Assembly (NCBI RefSeq): GCF_900103695.1
Contig: NZ_FNHF01000001.1
Coordinates: forward strand, 372,001-436,000
Direction: 5' to 3'
From: Sediminibacillus halophilus
Lineage (GTDB): Bacteria; Bacillota; Bacilli; Bacillales; Amphibacillaceae
DNA: 64,000 nucleotides
The notes under the pieces are model-generated. The model saw nothing but the letters and a program-made list of their open reading frames with translations, had not been told where the DNA came from and ran no database searches. A program made the position numbers and the translations under genes. Positions within the stretch are counted from its first letter, which is position 1. Each line of letters opens with the position of its first letter. This document shows positions 28,201-39,283 of the stretch, piece after piece.

Positions 28201-29589
28201 CGTCTGAGATAAAGGGTGGTGCGGGTTGGCGAAGGCTTCGAAACGATCGATGATTTCCCCGCCTTTCATCTTAACGGCGGCCAACTCGATAATCGTGTCA
28301 TAAACCGCAGATAAACCAGTTGTCTCCACGTCAAATACGACATAAACAGCGTCCTCCAGCTCCAAATCCGTTTCATTGTACGCAATAGGGACTCCATCAT
28401 CGACAATATTAGCTTCCAACCCATAGATAACTTTTACGCCATGTTTTTGCCCCGCCGCATAGGCCTCTGGATAGGACTGGACGACAGCATGATCAGTAAT
28501 GGCAACCGCTGAATGCTTCCACTCAGCAGCTTGCTGTACTAGCCTTCCAGCTGAAACAACGGCATCCATTTGGCTCATGGCAGTATGCGCATGTAGTTCC
28601 ACTCGCTTTTCCCCTTCAGGGGCCTTGTCGGTTCTTTTTTCCGCTTTCACTTCATTGATGTCTTGTACCATCATCGTCAGTTCATTGGTGAAATTATCTG
28701 TTTGAATGCTTCCTCGTGCTCTAATCCACATGCCTTGCTTTAATTTGGAAAATTTTTCTGCATCCTGATCACCTTTGGAAAACATCTTCAACTGGAAAGA
28801 GTCCGTGTAATCCGTTACCTTTGCGATTAACAAATGCCTGCCAGAACGAAGCTCCCTGACTTCCGAGCTAAACACATATCCCTGCACTGCCATTTTCCGC
28901 TCTTCTTCCACGATATTTTCCATCGGGACGATTTCATCCTGGATTCTGTATCCAATGGTTAGCGGTCCTTCGAACGCACCTTCGGCCTTTTGTTTCTCTC
29001 TTTCCTGTTTGTCCTTAACAGCCTTCTGAACAAGTTGCTGATCTTCCATTGCTTTTTGTTCTCTGAATTTTTGTATGTTCTCTTGTTCGTCTCCTACTTC
29101 AACCGTCAATAAATAATTCATCGCTCCGATTGTTTGACAGTAGCCTTTAAAGCCAGGCTCCAGTCTTTTTCGGAGTGCGTTGGCTTCTGCTTCATTCCGC
29201 GAAGTTAACATAATCTTATTACCGTTTACCTTGGGTATTTGTTCATGAACCAAATCCCGATAAGCCGGTGATAAATCTGTAAGTGAATGAACAAAATGCT
29301 TCCAATAAGTACAAACATCGGCATCAGACAATGTTTTGTTTTCCGCATAAATCGTCCACTTAATCGCTGCAATTTGAGAAAAAGCATCCTGTAGTTTTGC
29401 AGTGAACAACTGATAGACGGAAGGTGGCAGAATTCGTGGTACATTTATGTGAAAATGCCATTGCTTTTGTTGCGTATGGACTTCCAATTTAGCTAAATAA
29501 CTATCCTGAAAATGCTGTTGGATTAACTCGTCGGGCATATCGATTTGCTTCAACAGTAAACCAAGCTTTTCTTTACCTGATATGTCCAT
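25297..29589 (-). CDS. polC: DNA polymerase III alpha subunit, PolC type
   Basis: A 1430-residue replicative polymerase of low-GC Gram-positives with built-in proofreading. In order: an N-terminal domain, an OB fold (about 235-320), a PHP domain opening with [15 protein letters not shown] and split by a DEDD 3'-5' exonuclease (FDVETTGL near 420), a zinc-binding CPSC...CPEC segment, and the C-family polymerase palm with PDIDLNFSG. Length and order match B. subtilis PolC. GGAGG lies 7 bases before the ATG. It has its own terminator and follows proS. Confidence 0.97.
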   Translation of the reverse strand: MDISGKEKLGLLLKQIDMPDELIQQHFQDSYLAKLEVHTQQKQWHFHINVPRILPPSVYQLFTAKLQDAFSQIAAIKWTIYAENKTLSDADVCTYWKHFVHSLTDLSPAYRDLVHEQIPKVNGNKIMLTSRNEAEANALRKRLEPGFKGYCQTIGAMNYLLTVEVGDEQENIQKFREQKAMEDQQLVQKAVKDKQEREKQKAEGAFEGPLTIGYRIQDEIVPMENIVEEERKMAVQGYVFSSEVRELRSGRHLLIAKVTDYTDSFQLKMFSKGDQDAEKFSKLKQGMWIRARGSIQTDNFTNELTMMVQDINEVKAEKRTDKAPEGEKRVELHAHTAMSQMDAVVSAGRLVQQAAEWKHSAVAITDHAVVQSYPEAYAAGQKHGVKVIYGLEANIVDDGVPIAYNETDLELEDAVYVVFDVETTGLSAVYDTIIELAAVKMKGGEIIDRFEAFANPHHPLSQTTIDLTGITDDMVKDAPEVGEVLKDFHEWMSDAVLVAHNASFDMGFLNEGLKKISFEKAENPVIDTLELARFLYPSLKNHRLNTLCKMLDIELTQHHRAIYDAEATGYLLWKLIKQAFQKNIVNHNQFNQHMGEGNAYQRSRPFHSTLLAVNSEGLKNIYKLVSMSHVDYFYRVPRIPRSQLQKMREGILVGSGCDKGEVFETMMQKSKEEAEKAAEFYDFIEIQPPSNYYHLIEKELVGNEAQLYDILKNLVELADGMGKKAVATGNTHYIDPHEKLYRQILISSQNGNPLSRQTLPDVHFRTTDEMIDCFSFLGEEKAKEVVVKNSQYISDLIEEVSPVKEDLYTPNIEGAEEEIRQMSYSMAKSIYGEELPEIVTKRIEKELESIIGHGFAVIYLISHKLVKKSLDDGYLVGSRGSVGSSLIATLTEITEVNPLPPHYVCPSCKHNEFFNDGTVGSGFDLPDKDCPECGQPLKKDGQDIPFETFLGFKGDKVPDIDLNFSGEYQPKAHNYTKVLFGEDNVYRAGTIGTVAEKTAYGFVKGYAGDNQLQFKNAEIDRLVQGCTGVKRTTGQHPGGIIVVPDDKEIYDFTPIQYPADDRNSEWKTTHFDFHSIHDNLLKLDILGHDDPTVIRMLQDLSGIDPKTIPTDDPEVMKIFSGPESLGVTADEINCKTGTLGVPEFGTKFVRQMLEDTNPKTFAELVIISGLSHGTDVWLGNAQQLINDGICELPDVIGCRDDIMVYLMHKGLDASLAFKIMEFVRKGKGLQDEWIEEMKKHDVPDWYIESCKKIKYMFPKAHAAAYVLMAVRIAYFKVHYPILFYSAYFTVRAGDFELETMIKGADAIRKRIQEITVKGNDASPKEKSLLTVLEIALEMNARGFSFQKVDLYKSSATDFLVDGNSLIPPFNAVDGLGTNAALNIVKAREEGEFLSKEDLRERSRISKTVLEYLDNHGCLEGMADANQLSLF

Positions 29590-29702
29590 CTTTCTTCCTC
29601 CCCATTTACGACCATCATACTAGATTTAGCAGCATGGCTCGGCTTCTCCGACCTGTATACTGGCTTTGAAAAAGCTCTTATTTTACAATTTTACTACTTT
29701 AG

Positions 29703-29737
29703 AAAACCCTTGTCATTAGAAAACAGACAAGGGTTTT
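29703..29737 (-). terminator. proS terminator
   Basis: A perfect 12-bp stem (AAAACCCTTGTC / GACAAGGGTTTT) with an 11-base loop ends 10 bases past the proS stop; the T-run comes from the stem. It is one of four hairpins sharing this stem core. Confidence 0.88.
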
Positions 29738-29746
29738 GATTACCAA

Positions 29747-31444
29747 TCAGACCAAGTTATTCAATTGTCTTAACAATTCCGACTCATGAATTTCTGTTTG
29801 TTCTCCTGTAGCTCGCTGTTTAAGTTCTACATAACCTTCTCCAGCTCGTTTTCCTACAGTTATCCGGAGTGGAATCCCTATTAAATCACTGTCGGCAAAT
29901 TTGACGCCAGCTCTTTCCGCACGATCATCAAATAGTATTTCAACACCGGCTGTTTTTAAGGAATCGTAAATTTTTTCAGCCAATTGCTTTTGCTCGGTTT
30001 TTTTCATATTCAAAGCCAGCAGATGCACTTGGAATGGAGCTAGATGTGCAGGCCAGGTGATGCCTCTTTCATCGTGATACTGTTCAACAATCGCAGCAAC
30101 AGTTCTAGACACTCCTATGCCATAACATCCCATGTTCATCGTTTTAGCTTTTCCCTGTTCATCCAAAACCGTAGCACCCATTCGCTCGGCATAGATGCTT
30201 CCTAGTTTAAACACATGTCCGACTTCAATTCCCCGAGCAAATTGAATGGTTCCTTTTCCATCGGGGGAAGGATCGCCTTGTTGAATAAAACGAAGGTCAG
30301 CATAGGAATCTACTTTGAAATCGCGACCCGGGTTAACGTTGACATAGTGATAGCCATCTTTATTTGCGCCGCAGGTTACGTTGACAGCACTTTTTACCGC
30401 CTGGTCGGCGACAACCTTCATGTCATCCGGCAGGCCTACTGGTCCCAATGAACCAAAACCAGCCCCCAGTGCCGCTTTTGTTTCTTCTTCTGTCGCAAGT
30501 TCGACTGTTTCAGCTTTATAAAGGTTCTTTAACTTTATGTCATTTACTTCATGATCGCCTCTGGTAACAACCAACACCAAATTGCCATCCACCTTGAACA
30601 TCAATGCCTTTAGCCCTTTATCAAGTGGGTGCTCTAAAAAATCGGCAACCTCCTGCATCGTTCTTTTGCCAGGAGTAGCTACTTCCTTCAACTCTTTTAA
30701 TTCTCCTTGTTCCGATGTAGACGTAGCCGTTACAGGAGCCATTTCTATATTGGCTGCATATTCAGAGCTGTCTGAATATGCAATTGTATCCTCGCCCACT
30801 TCTGACAAAACCATGAATTCATGTGTATCTTTACCGCCCATGGCTCCAGAATCAGCGATTACCGCCCGGAAATTCAACCCACAACGCCGGAAGATATTCT
30901 CATATGCTTGGTACATCTTCTGGTATACCTGATCAAGACTGTCGAAGGAATCGTGAAACGAATAGGCATCCTTCATGACAAACTCTCTACCTCTCATCAA
31001 GCCAAAGCGAGGACGTTTTTCATCTCTGAACTTCGTCTGAAATTGGTAAACGGTTAACGGTAGTCTTTTATAACTTTTTACTGCGTCCCTGATGATACTT
31101 GTTATAACTTCCTCATGGGTCGCACCCAGTGCGAATTCGCGGTCATGTCGATCGTTCAACCGCATTAACTCGGGACCGAAATTATTCCATCTGCCCGTTT
31201 CTTTCCAAAGTTCAGCGGGCTGCATAGCAGGCATGACCATTTCATTAGCTCCAATGTTATCCATTTCTTCTCTGATGATTGCTTCTACCTTTCGGAGAAC
31301 TCGTTGCCCCATTGGCAAAAAGCTATAAACTCCAGAAGCTATTTGACGTATGAAGCCTCCCCGAACCAATAATTGATGGCTCTTGATTTCCGCATCAGCT
31401 GGAACCTCTTTAAGTGTCGGTATCAGCATGTTACTTTGTCTCAT
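29747..31444 (-). CDS. proS: Prolyl-tRNA synthetase, bacterial type
   Basis: A 565-residue class II aminoacyl-tRNA synthetase charging tRNA-Pro. The catalytic core (motif 2 region [16 protein letters not shown], then VMKDAYSFH) is interrupted by the bacterial editing (INS) domain at about 225-405, which removes misacylated Ala. A C-terminal anticodon-binding domain spans about 470-565. GAGGTGA lies 8 bases before the ATG. No T-box leader was recognised upstream. Confidence 0.96.
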   Translation of the reverse strand: MRQSNMLIPTLKEVPADAEIKSHQLLVRGGFIRQIASGVYSFLPMGQRVLRKVEAIIREEMDNIGANEMVMPAMQPAELWKETGRWNNFGPELMRLNDRHDREFALGATHEEVITSIIRDAVKSYKRLPLTVYQFQTKFRDEKRPRFGLMRGREFVMKDAYSFHDSFDSLDQVYQKMYQAYENIFRRCGLNFRAVIADSGAMGGKDTHEFMVLSEVGEDTIAYSDSSEYAANIEMAPVTATSTSEQGELKELKEVATPGKRTMQEVADFLEHPLDKGLKALMFKVDGNLVLVVTRGDHEVNDIKLKNLYKAETVELATEEETKAALGAGFGSLGPVGLPDDMKVVADQAVKSAVNVTCGANKDGYHYVNVNPGRDFKVDSYADLRFIQQGDPSPDGKGTIQFARGIEVGHVFKLGSIYAERMGATVLDEQGKAKTMNMGCYGIGVSRTVAAIVEQYHDERGITWPAHLAPFQVHLLALNMKKTEQKQLAEKIYDSLKTAGVEILFDDRAERAGVKFADSDLIGIPLRITVGKRAGEGYVELKQRATGEQTEIHESELLRQLNNLV

Positions 31445-31506
31445 ATGTAAGTCACCTCAATTTCTCCTGTCATCCTTCACTATACATGCTTTCCAAATTT
31501 GTAATG

Positions 31507-31530
31507 ACCAGCCTTTATGGAAAGGCTGGT
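31507..31530. other. Perfect 10-bp hairpin in the proS leader
   Basis: ACCAGCCTTT-ATGG-AAAGGCTGGT is a perfect inverted repeat 63-86 bases upstream of proS. The minus strand has no T-run after it, so it could be leader structure or a weak terminator for rseP. The function is not clear. Confidence 0.5.
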
Positions 31531-31892
31531 TAAAAATCGTTCAAAAGATATAGGATTCGACTGAATTTTGCGTATGATTTCTTTTCTTTCACCCAACCTG
31601 CACAAGCCGAAAACCACTGTTCTCTACAGAAATACAATCTGTTTTCGGCGGGGACAGGTAAAGTCTTCTGTACTTTCGGCTAGCGAAATCCCACAGTTAC
31701 CCCCGATGTTTCCTTCCATTTGTCAAGAAACGTACGACGATAACTCATTGCCTTGCCCGCAGAAAACAGCTTTCAAATTAACCCATTTAAATCCTGTTTG
31801 AAGGCAGCGAACCTCCTAAAAGGAAACCTTTTCTAATTGTCTTGTACAAAGGTATTTAAATACAGAGCATCTTTAAAATACTCAATTTGCTA
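31531..31892. other. Non-coding region between rseP and proS
   Basis: About 360 bases without a supportable gene. A perfect 9-bp inverted repeat (GCCGAAAAC 31606-31614 with GTTTTCGGC 31641-31649) is present, possibly a decayed interspersed repeat. No T-box consensus (GGGTGGNACCGCG) was found on the minus strand. Confidence 0.5.
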
Positions 31893-33149
31893 TTACAAGA
31901 ACAATCGCTGAATATCGTTCCAAGTTACCACAATCATCAGCAACATTAACAATGCAAAGCCGATAAAGTGGACAACACCTTCTTTTTGCGGATCAATCGG
32001 TTTACCTCTAACTGCCTCAATTCCGACAAACAACAACCTTCCCCCATCCAGTGCGGGTAAAGGCAAAAGATTAATAATACCCAGGTTGATACTTAATGCC
32101 GACGTCCACATCAGTAAATTAAGCACCCCTGTCTGGACTACCTGGTCTGTAGCATCATAGATGCCCACCGGCCCGGACAGCATGTCTAGAGAAAATTGTC
32201 CTGTTACAAGCATGCTGAGGTTAACCAAGATTAGTTTGATCCACTCATATGTCTGATTGACACTGTAGGGAATTGCCTTCAACAAAGACTTTTCCGTTGC
32301 TGCCTGTACACCGATCTGTCCAATTTCTTGATCCTGCGCTACATTGCTCTTCGGTACTACTTGGACATCTACTTGCTCATTGTCTCTTTCAACCGTCATC
32401 GACAATTCCTCTTCCGGATGAGCCCGCACGATCTCTGTGAACTCTTCCCAAGTAGATATGGAAGTATCCCCGATCCGGATGACCTCGTCCCCATCCTGAA
32501 AGCCTGCTTCTTCAGCCGGGCTGTCGGAAACAACATTACCAATTATAGCCCTGTCGGCAGGCACACCGTTTAACATTCCCAGTAAGAAAAAGATAACGGC
32601 AGCCAGTAGAAAATTCATCATCGGACCAGCAAATAATTGCATTGCCCGTTGCAGCTTCGTCTTTGAAGCGAATTGTCTGTCATATGGGGCAATTTGTGTT
32701 TCCACTTCATCCATCACGAATCCTGCTTTGGGATCGATTGAGAAGGACAGTTTTTCTTCTTCATCGATTTCATAACCTTCAATGAGAAGCCGGTGATCCA
32801 GATCCGCATGCTCCACTTCAATCACTCTTGCTTCTGGGTGCTTGGATTTATTGTTAACGATAATTTTATTTACCGCTCCATCTGGATTAAACTCCAACCC
32901 TATATGCTGCCCCGGTTTCAATTCTATGATTTCCGGGTCTTCACCTGCGACACGGACATAACCGCCGATTGGCAGCAGCCGAATCGTATAAAGAGTTTCA
33001 TTCTTTTTATTAGAAAAAATTTTCGGTCCGAAGCCTATGGCAAATTCCCTCACAAGCATTCCTGCTCGCTTGGCAAAAATAAAATGTCCAAACTCATGAA
33101 CAAACACAAGCAGGCCAAACATTAGAATGAATGCAATAATGGTATTCAA
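31893..33149 (-). CDS. rseP: Site-2 protease RseP/RasP
   Basis: A 418-residue intramembrane zinc metalloprotease that cleaves anti-sigma factors such as RsiW and processes FtsL and signal-peptide remnants in B. subtilis. Zinc motif HEFGH is at 18-22 in the first membrane helix, a PDZ domain spans about 190-275, and the third zinc ligand lies in the LPALDGGR segment of a late helix. TTG at 33149 is chosen because GGAAGG lies 8 bases upstream; the GTG at 33158 sits on the ribosome site. Confidence 0.93.
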   Translation of the reverse strand: MNTIIAFILMFGLLVFVHEFGHFIFAKRAGMLVREFAIGFGPKIFSNKKNETLYTIRLLPIGGYVRVAGEDPEIIELKPGQHIGLEFNPDGAVNKIIVNNKSKHPEARVIEVEHADLDHRLLIEGYEIDEEEKLSFSIDPKAGFVMDEVETQIAPYDRQFASKTKLQRAMQLFAGPMMNFLLAAVIFFLLGMLNGVPADRAIIGNVVSDSPAEEAGFQDGDEVIRIGDTSISTWEEFTEIVRAHPEEELSMTVERDNEQVDVQVVPKSNVAQDQEIGQIGVQAATEKSLLKAIPYSVNQTYEWIKLILVNLSMLVTGQFSLDMLSGPVGIYDATDQVVQTGVLNLLMWTSALSINLGIINLLPLPALDGGRLLFVGIEAVRGKPIDPQKEGVVHFIGFALLMLLMIVVTWNDIQRLFL

Positions 33150-33164
33150 CTGATGCACCTTCCT

Positions 33165-34310
33165 TTAATCTAAATAGGATAACACCTGTGATCTTGTCTG
33201 GCGATCCACTTCTAAAATAGTCTGCAAATCAGGCTGTTTAATGGATTGATGTGCATCCAGTGCTTTTTTGATCAACTCTTCTATTTGTAAAAAAGATATC
33301 TGACCTTGCAAAAACAATTGCACTGCAGCTTCGTTTGCTGCATTCAGTACTGTGGTCATTGTTCCTCCTTCTTTACCGGCTTCATAAGCCATTCTCAAGC
33401 AGGGGAACCTTTCCTGATCCATTTCAGAAAAATGCAGCTTGCCTATTTCAATTAAGTCTAACCTTTTTGTCCCTGATAATTCAAGTCTGTCAGGATAATT
33501 CAACGCATACTGAATCGGAACGCGCATGTCTGGAGTGCCTAATTGGGCGATGACACTATTGTCGTCAAATTCCACCATCGAATGAATAACACTTTCTTTA
33601 TGCATGATAACATCGATTCGATCATAAGGTACTCCGAATAGCCAGTGTGCTTCAATGACTTCCAACCCTTTGTTCATCATGGTTGCCGAATCTATAGTGA
33701 TTTTTGCACCCATATTCCAATTAGGATGTTTTAGTGCATCTTCCCTCGTAACGCCGATTAAATCTTCTCGCGTCTTATCGCGGAAACTCCCTCCGGATGC
33801 AGTTAAGATAAGCCGGTTCAACTGCTTTTCGTTCTCTCCGTTCAAACATTGAAAAATCGCCGAATGTTCACTGTCCACCGGAAGAAGCCGCACCCCATGC
33901 TGTTTGGCTTTCTCCATGACAAGATGGCCTGCTGTGACCAGAGTCTCTTTGTTGGCTAAAGCTACTTGTTTACGATGCTCGATTGCCTGCAACGTAGCCT
34001 GTAACCCTACACTTCCCATTACGGCATTGACAACGAGATCCGTTTCATCCGCCGTGCTGATTGTCACTAATCCTTCTTTCCCGGCTATCACCTCAAGCCG
34101 GGGGAAATAGTCTTGCAATTCGCGTTTAGTATTGTCATTCCCGACTACAACAATTTTGGGACTGAACTCTTTAATAATCGGTATAGCCTTACCAATATTT
34201 TCACCAAATCCCATCGCAAACAAGGAAAAGGTATCAGGATGTTCTCTGATTACATCTAAGGTCTGTATTCCAATGGAACCAGTTGCCCCTAATAGTGATA
34301 TACTTTTCAT
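33165..34310 (-). CDS. dxr: 1-deoxy-D-xylulose-5-phosphate reductoisomerase
   Basis: A 381-residue NADPH-dependent enzyme of the MEP isoprenoid pathway, which makes precursors for undecaprenyl phosphate and quinones. It has the N-terminal nucleotide motif GATGSIG, the ALANKETLV segment, and the substrate and metal motif [18 protein letters not shown] lies 8 bases before the ATG. Its place between cdsA and rseP is standard for the phylum. Confidence 0.96.
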   Translation of the reverse strand: MKSISLLGATGSIGIQTLDVIREHPDTFSLFAMGFGENIGKAIPIIKEFSPKIVVVGNDNTKRELQDYFPRLEVIAGKEGLVTISTADETDLVVNAVMGSVGLQATLQAIEHRKQVALANKETLVTAGHLVMEKAKQHGVRLLPVDSEHSAIFQCLNGENEKQLNRLILTASGGSFRDKTREDLIGVTREDALKHPNWNMGAKITIDSATMMNKGLEVIEAHWLFGVPYDRIDVIMHKESVIHSMVEFDDNSVIAQLGTPDMRVPIQYALNYPDRLELSGTKRLDLIEIGKLHFSEMDQERFPCLRMAYEAGKEGGTMTTVLNAANEAAVQLFLQGQISFLQIEELIKKALDAHQSIKQPDLQTILEVDRQTRSQVLSYLD

Positions 34311-34337
34311 GTGACACGCTCCTATATCTATTCCGGG

Positions 34338-35129
34338 CTAGGAAATAAAATGAATGAAATGCAACAACGGAAAAATAAACAGCCAGCTATCAAATCGGTC
34401 GAGTATGCCCCCGTGACCCGGGAGAATTTTGCCAGAATCCTTCACATCGTAATGCCTCTTAAAAGCTGATTCGACCAAGTCTCCAATCTGACCTGCTGCC
34501 GATGCTATTATGGTCACCACAATAATAATTGGTAAAGAATGTGGCAGGGGGAACAACCAGTGGAAAAGAACGGCGATTACACATGCAAGCAAAACGCCCC
34601 CGATTGCACCCTCGACCGTTTTATTGGGACTAATTTGCGGCCAAAGTTTTTTCCTTCCGAAAGCTCGTCCAAAAAAATACGCCCCCGTATCGGTAGCCAA
34701 CACAACAATAATGCCATAAAAGATAAAAACAACACCAGCATCTCCGGCATTCATGAAGTAATAAAAACCTGTACCGATATAAATGGCCGATAGTACTAAA
34801 AAACCCGCATCTTCGAAAGTGAATTTATTTTTCACCAAAACGGTATATGACAACAGTAGCAGGACACCGATAAGCGTGATTTCCGCCTTGGTAATGGATA
34901 ATACCTCCATGAGCTCCTGCTCGGTAACAGGGATCAGCAGTCCCCATAACAGCAAAATGGTAATCGCAAAAGGGATAAAATAATTAATAGTCATTCTCAT
35001 TTTCAGCAGTTCCAGAAGGCCGATAGTTGCAATTAAATAAACGAGTGCTTTAAATACCCATCCTCCATAAAAAACAATGGGAAAAAACAATACAATTGCA
35101 ATCACGGCAGTTATTATTCTTAACTTCAT
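34338..35129 (-). CDS. cdsA: Phosphatidate cytidylyltransferase
   Basis: A 263-residue integral membrane enzyme that makes CDP-diacylglycerol for phospholipid synthesis. About eight hydrophobic segments are visible. The CDS signature SAFKRHYDVKDSGK...LPGHGGILDRFDS near the C-terminus is intact. It sits between uppS and dxr, and is probably co-transcribed with both. Confidence 0.95.
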   Translation of the reverse strand: MKLRIITAVIAIVLFFPIVFYGGWVFKALVYLIATIGLLELLKMRMTINYFIPFAITILLLWGLLIPVTEQELMEVLSITKAEITLIGVLLLLSYTVLVKNKFTFEDAGFLVLSAIYIGTGFYYFMNAGDAGVVFIFYGIIVVLATDTGAYFFGRAFGRKKLWPQISPNKTVEGAIGGVLLACVIAVLFHWLFPLPHSLPIIIVVTIIASAAGQIGDLVESAFKRHYDVKDSGKILPGHGGILDRFDSWLFIFPLLHFIHFIS

Positions 35130-35144
35130 TTATCTCACATCACC

Positions 35145-35915
35145 TTATATCCCACCATAGCGGCGTTTTCTCTTTTGATAATCACTCAATGCTTTGTCAA
35201 ACAGCTGCTCGTCAAAATCAGGCCACAGGACATCCGTAAACCAAAATTCCGTGTAAGCAGACTGCCACAACAGAAAATTACTGAGCCTTTGTTCGCCGCT
35301 TGTGCGAATCAGCAGGTCAGGGTCTGGCAGATTCTTCGTGTGTAAGTATTCGGAAAAAGATTCCTCATTCATGTCTTCCACCGACTTTTTTCCTGCCTGG
35401 ATATCATCCAGGTAACATTTCATTGCTTCCATGATTTCATTTCTACTACCATAGTTTAATGCTATATTCAAGATTAATCCAGTATTATCCTTTGTTTGTT
35501 CCTTTGCCTTTTGAACTGCGTCCCTTGTATGTTTGGGTAGACCGTCAAACCGGCCGATTGTTTGTACCTTAACGTTTTTCTGAACGAGTTCTGGTAAATA
35601 TGTATTTAAAAATTCCATCGGCAATTTCATTAAATAGTCGACCTCTGCTTTAGGGCGCCGCCAATTTTCTGTCGAAAAAGCATAAAGGGTCAATGCATCC
35701 AATTGATAGCTGGAAGCAGCAGAAACGATTTTTTTAACATTACTCATGCCTTCCTTGTGCCCAGCGACTCTCGGCATGCCTCTTTTTTTCGCCCAACGTC
35801 CATTGCCGTCCATAATGATCGCTACATGTTTGGGCATGGTGTTTTTGTTCAACCTAATTTGTTCATTTTGATTATATTTTTTTGTCTTACCTATAAAGGG
35901 AAGTTTGATTGGCAT
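35145..35915 (-). CDS. uppS: Undecaprenyl diphosphate synthase
   Basis: A 256-residue cis-prenyltransferase that makes the C55 carrier lipid precursor for wall synthesis. The catalytic Asp is D36 in IIMDGNGRWAKKRG, and the C-terminal RTSGEQRLSNFLLWQSAYTE motif is intact. GGAGG lies 6 bases before the ATG. It heads the uppS-cdsA-dxr-rseP series after the frr terminator. Confidence 0.96.
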   Translation of the reverse strand: MPIKLPFIGKTKKYNQNEQIRLNKNTMPKHVAIIMDGNGRWAKKRGMPRVAGHKEGMSNVKKIVSAASSYQLDALTLYAFSTENWRRPKAEVDYLMKLPMEFLNTYLPELVQKNVKVQTIGRFDGLPKHTRDAVQKAKEQTKDNTGLILNIALNYGSRNEIMEAMKCYLDDIQAGKKSVEDMNEESFSEYLHTKNLPDPDLLIRTSGEQRLSNFLLWQSAYTEFWFTDVLWPDFDEQLFDKALSDYQKRKRRYGGI

Positions 35916-36005
35916 AGTAATCCTCCATCATGGCCTTACATTCCTTTTTGCTCTGACCAGGCAGGGCAGTGACGATAAGGGATTAGCTGTATTTTCCTTA
36001 ACGTG

Positions 36006-36031
36006 CAAAAACCCCCTTAAGTAAAGAGGGT
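36006..36031 (-). terminator. frr terminator
   Basis: On the minus strand ACCCTC pairs with GGGGGT (one G-U) and is followed by TTTTTGC. It is about 33 bases past the frr stop and separates the translation genes from uppS. Confidence 0.8.
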
Positions 36032-36063
36032 CTTTTCTACTTATTATTTTACATGTTATGCAG

Positions 36064-36621
36064 TCAAACTTCCATAATTTCTTTTTCTTTTTCCTTTGCA
36101 AGTGAATCAATATCCGCAATATGTTTGTCAGTAGCCTTTTGCACATCATCTTGGAAGTCTCGTAGATCATCTTCTGTTAAATCGCCATTCTTTTCTGCCT
36201 TTTTCAATTGATCGTTGGATTCCCGACGGATATTCCGGACCTGAACCTTTGCTTCTTCACTATACTTTCCGACAACCTTTACCAGGTCTTTCCTGCGTTC
36301 TTCTGTCAAAGCAGGGATATTAATGCGAATCACATTTCCATCACTGGAAGGTGAAAGACCTAAATCTGCTTTTAAAATTGCTTTTTCGATATTTGCTGTA
36401 GCGGATTTGTCAAAAGGCGTTATGACAAGCAGACGAGCCTCAGGAGCCGAAACAGTTGCAAGCTGGTTGAGAGGTGTACTGGCTCCGTAATAATCGACAT
36501 AGACACTGTCTAACAAAGAGGGATTTGCCCTCCCCGCACGAACCGTTGCAAGGTTTTTAGAAAATGCCTGAACCGCTTGTGTCATCTTGTCATTTGTGTC
36601 TTTAATAATTGCTTGAGTCAT
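36064..36621 (-). CDS. frr: Ribosome recycling factor
   Basis: A 185-residue, full-length factor that splits post-termination ribosomes with EF-G. The first helix carries [13 protein letters not shown], and the [13 protein letters not shown] and [10 protein letters not shown] segments are diagnostic. It starts one base past the pyrH stop region with GGGGG 7 bases upstream. Confidence 0.96.
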   Translation of the reverse strand: MTQAIIKDTNDKMTQAVQAFSKNLATVRAGRANPSLLDSVYVDYYGASTPLNQLATVSAPEARLLVITPFDKSATANIEKAILKADLGLSPSSDGNVIRINIPALTEERRKDLVKVVGKYSEEAKVQVRNIRRESNDQLKKAEKNGDLTEDDLRDFQDDVQKATDKHIADIDSLAKEKEKEIMEV

Positions 36622-36622
36622 G

Positions 36623-37345
36623 TTATTTCCCCCTTATTATAGTCCCGATTTTTTCACCTAACACGGCTTTTTTGATGTTTCCTTCTTCCATGATCGAAAA
36701 AACCAGCAGCGGAATATTATTATCCATACACAAAGTGGATGCTGTTGAATCCATCACTCCCAAACCTTCATTCAAGATTTCAAGATAGGTAAGTTCATCG
36801 TATTTGCTTGCGGTTTGGTCAACCTTTGGATCGGCCGTATAAACACCGTCGACATTGTTTTTGGCCATCAAAATGACATCTGCCTCGACTTCGGCAGCTC
36901 TTAGTGCAGCTGTAGTATCAGTCGAAAAATATGGATTTCCCGTACCGGCTGCAAAAATGACTACCCGTTTTTTCTCAAGATGGCGAATAGCCTTTCTGCG
37001 AATATACGGTTCAGCCACTTGCCTCATCTCAATCGAAGTTTGAACACGCGTCGGAATCCCGAAATTTTCCAGACTGTCCTGTAGCGCAAGAGAATTCATT
37101 ACCGTTGCCAACATTCCCATATAATCAGCATTAGCACGGTCCATCCCCATCTCGCTGCCAACTTTTCCTCTCCAGATGTTGCCACCTCCGACAACAACGG
37201 CTACTTCTACGCCAAGTTCTGCAACTTCCTTCACTTGATCTGCTATCGATTGGATGATCTTTGGTTCGATTCCGTATCCCTGTTCACCGCTGAGAGCTTC
37301 TCCGCTTAATTTCAAAACAATTCTACGGTAGCGAGCTGTAGTCAT
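36623..37345 (-). CDS. pyrH: UMP kinase
   Basis: A 240-residue hexameric UMP kinase of the amino-acid-kinase fold; it makes UDP for RNA, DNA and wall precursors. Signature segments are LKLSGEAL near the N-terminus, [10 protein letters not shown] and [16 protein letters not shown] lies 6 bases before the ATG. It lies between tsf and frr, as in most Firmicutes. Confidence 0.96.
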   Translation of the reverse strand: MTTARYRRIVLKLSGEALSGEQGYGIEPKIIQSIADQVKEVAELGVEVAVVVGGGNIWRGKVGSEMGMDRANADYMGMLATVMNSLALQDSLENFGIPTRVQTSIEMRQVAEPYIRRKAIRHLEKKRVVIFAAGTGNPYFSTDTTAALRAAEVEADVILMAKNNVDGVYTADPKVDQTASKYDELTYLEILNEGLGVMDSTASTLCMDNNIPLLVFSIMEEGNIKKAVLGEKIGTIIRGK

Positions 37346-37457
37346 AGGTTACCTCCAGTAATATGTATTTATTTTAAGATGAAAGATTGTTGAAAACAAG
37401 CAACAAGCACCCAGGGCAAGTTGCAGACTGGTTTCTTGTCAACCTGATGCGGAAAGA

Positions 37458-37476
37458 GGGAACACTATGTGTCCCC
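37458..37476 (-). terminator. Weak hairpin after tsf
   Basis: On the minus strand GGGGACAC pairs with GTGTTCCC (one G-U) around ATA, followed only by TCTTTCC. It lies 16 bases past the tsf stop and may attenuate read-through into pyrH. Confidence 0.5.
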
Positions 37477-37491
37477 CCATCCTATCCATCA

Positions 37492-38376
37492 TTATTTTTT
37501 CACTTGGCTCATTACCTCTTCGGCAAAGTTATCCTCGCGTTTTTCCATACCTTCACCAACTTGATAACGGATGAATCCTTTGACAGATGCACCTTTGTCT
37601 TCCACATATTTCTTCACTTTTTGATCTGGATCCTTCACAAAGCTTTGTTCAAGCAGGCAGATTTCTTCGAAAAACTTCCCAAGGCGACCTTCTACCATTT
37701 TTTCGACAATATGCTCTGGCTTGCCTTCGTTTAGCGCTTGTGTCTTTAGTACTTCGCGTTCTTTTTCCACTTCTTCAGCAGAAACTTCATCTCTCGATAC
37801 ATAACGAGGATTTACTGCGGCAATGTGCATCGCCACATCTTTCGCAACAGCTTCATCAGTGGTTCCCTCAGCAACGACTAACACACCGATACTTCCACCC
37901 ATATGCAAATAGGCACCGAAAGCGTCATTATCGGTTTTTTCAGCTACAGTAAAACGACGTAGTGATAGTTTTTCACCGATTTTAGCAATGTTTGAATTGA
38001 TGAATTCCTGAACCGATTCACCTTCACCGTGCAGCTTTTGCTCCAAAGCTTCCTCGACAGATGCTGGTTTTTGCTCCAATAAATGCTTTGCCAATTCGGA
38101 CAGCAAATTTTTAAACTGGTCATTTTTGGTAACAAAGTCTGTTTCACAGTTCATTTCCAGAATTACTGCCTGGTTGCCTTGCACTTCAATATGAGCAGAG
38201 CCTTCAGCTGCAATACGGTCAGCTTTTTTGGCAGCTTTGGAAATTCCTTTTTCACGAAGATAGTCAACCGCTTTGTCAAGATCGCCGTCGGTTTCTTGCA
38301 AAGCTTTTTTGCAGTCCATCATTCCTGCGCCTGTTTTTTCACGAAGTTCTTTTACCATTTTTGCAGTTACAGCCAT
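37492..38376 (-). CDS. tsf: Elongation factor Ts
   Basis: A 294-residue guanine nucleotide exchange factor for EF-Tu. An N-terminal UBA-like domain ([26 protein letters not shown]) and the TDFV motif in [12 protein letters not shown] are intact. The ATG at 38376 has GGAGG 8 bases upstream; the longer frame to 38409 is an artefact. It is linked to rpsB through a hairpin. Confidence 0.96.
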   Translation of the reverse strand: MAVTAKMVKELREKTGAGMMDCKKALQETDGDLDKAVDYLREKGISKAAKKADRIAAEGSAHIEVQGNQAVILEMNCETDFVTKNDQFKNLLSELAKHLLEQKPASVEEALEQKLHGEGESVQEFINSNIAKIGEKLSLRRFTVAEKTDNDAFGAYLHMGGSIGVLVVAEGTTDEAVAKDVAMHIAAVNPRYVSRDEVSAEEVEKEREVLKTQALNEGKPEHIVEKMVEGRLGKFFEEICLLEQSFVKDPDQKVKKYVEDKGASVKGFIRYQVGEGMEKREDNFAEEVMSQVKK

Positions 38377-38437
38377 TAAAAATTCCTCCTTATGATAGAC
38401 CAGGAACATCCTAATCCTGGTAATTATCCAAACTCTT

Positions 38438-38472
38438 AAAAAAAGGTGATAAAAGGTCCCCCCCTTATCACC
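38438..38472 (-). terminator. Intercistronic terminator/attenuator between rpsB and tsf
   Basis: On the minus strand GGTGATAA pairs perfectly with TTATCACC and is followed by seven T. It has the form of a terminator inside the rpsB-tsf operon, so it probably limits tsf relative to rpsB. A second hairpin (ACCAGGA 38399-38405 with TCCTGGT 38415-38421) lies between it and tsf. Confidence 0.75.
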
Positions 38473-38487
38473 CTACAAAACCTTTTC

Positions 38488-39234
38488 TTACTCTTGTACT
38501 GCTTCTTCTGTTGCAGTTTCCTCTGTTTCAACTTCCGCTTCTTCTTCCGCTTCTCCCTGCTTAGCTTCTAAAATAGCATCTGCCATTTTAGAAGTAAGAA
38601 GTTTCACAGCACGGATAGCATCATCATTAGCCGGAATAACATAGTCAATTTCATCAGGATCACAGTTTGTATCGACAATTCCGATAATAGGAATGTTCAA
38701 TTTATGAGCCTCCGCAACAGCAATCCGCTCTTTACGAGGATCAATAATGAACAATGCATCCGGAAGTTTGTTCATCTCTTTGATTCCGCCAAGGAACTTG
38801 ATGAGACGTTCTTTTTCTTTAAGCAATCCTACTACTTCTTTTTTAGGTAGTACATCGAAAGTTCCGTCTTCTTCCATACGCTCGATGTCCTTCAGACGTT
38901 TAATCCGTTTGCGGATTGTTTGGAAGTTAGTAAGCGTACCGCCCAACCAGCGCTGGTTGATATAGTACATGCCAGAACGAGTAGCTTCGTCACGCACTGA
39001 TTCCTGTGCTTGTTTTTTGGTTCCTACGAAAAGGACAGAGCCGCCGTCTGCAGCAATATCTTTAACGTATTGATAAGCTTCATCAACCTTTTTAACGGTT
39101 TTTTGCAGGTCGATGATGTAAATGCCGTTACGCTCTGTGAAGATATATTTCTTCATCTTTGGATTCCAACGGCGTGTCTGATGCCCGAAATGAACACCAG
39201 CTTCAAGTAGTTGTTTCATTGAAATAACTGCCAT
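38488..39234 (-). CDS. rpsB: 30S ribosomal protein S2
   Basis: A 248-residue S2 protein with the signature [14 protein letters not shown] near the N-terminus and [19 protein letters not shown] in the middle; the tail is acidic. GGAGG lies 7-8 bases before the ATG. It is preceded by its own promoter and a structured leader just after the fla/che operon. Confidence 0.97.
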   Translation of the reverse strand: MAVISMKQLLEAGVHFGHQTRRWNPKMKKYIFTERNGIYIIDLQKTVKKVDEAYQYVKDIAADGGSVLFVGTKKQAQESVRDEATRSGMYYINQRWLGGTLTNFQTIRKRIKRLKDIERMEEDGTFDVLPKKEVVGLLKEKERLIKFLGGIKEMNKLPDALFIIDPRKERIAVAEAHKLNIPIIGIVDTNCDPDEIDYVIPANDDAIRAVKLLTSKMADAILEAKQGEAEEEAEVETEETATEEAVQE

Positions 39235-39283
39235 GAAAAATTCCTCCTAATTGGTTTTTTTATCCTCCGCCTGTGTCCTCTTT

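Noticed and set aside
31445-31892. Possible T-box leader for proS
   Set aside because: No T-box consensus sequence, specifier loop or terminator/antiterminator pair was found.
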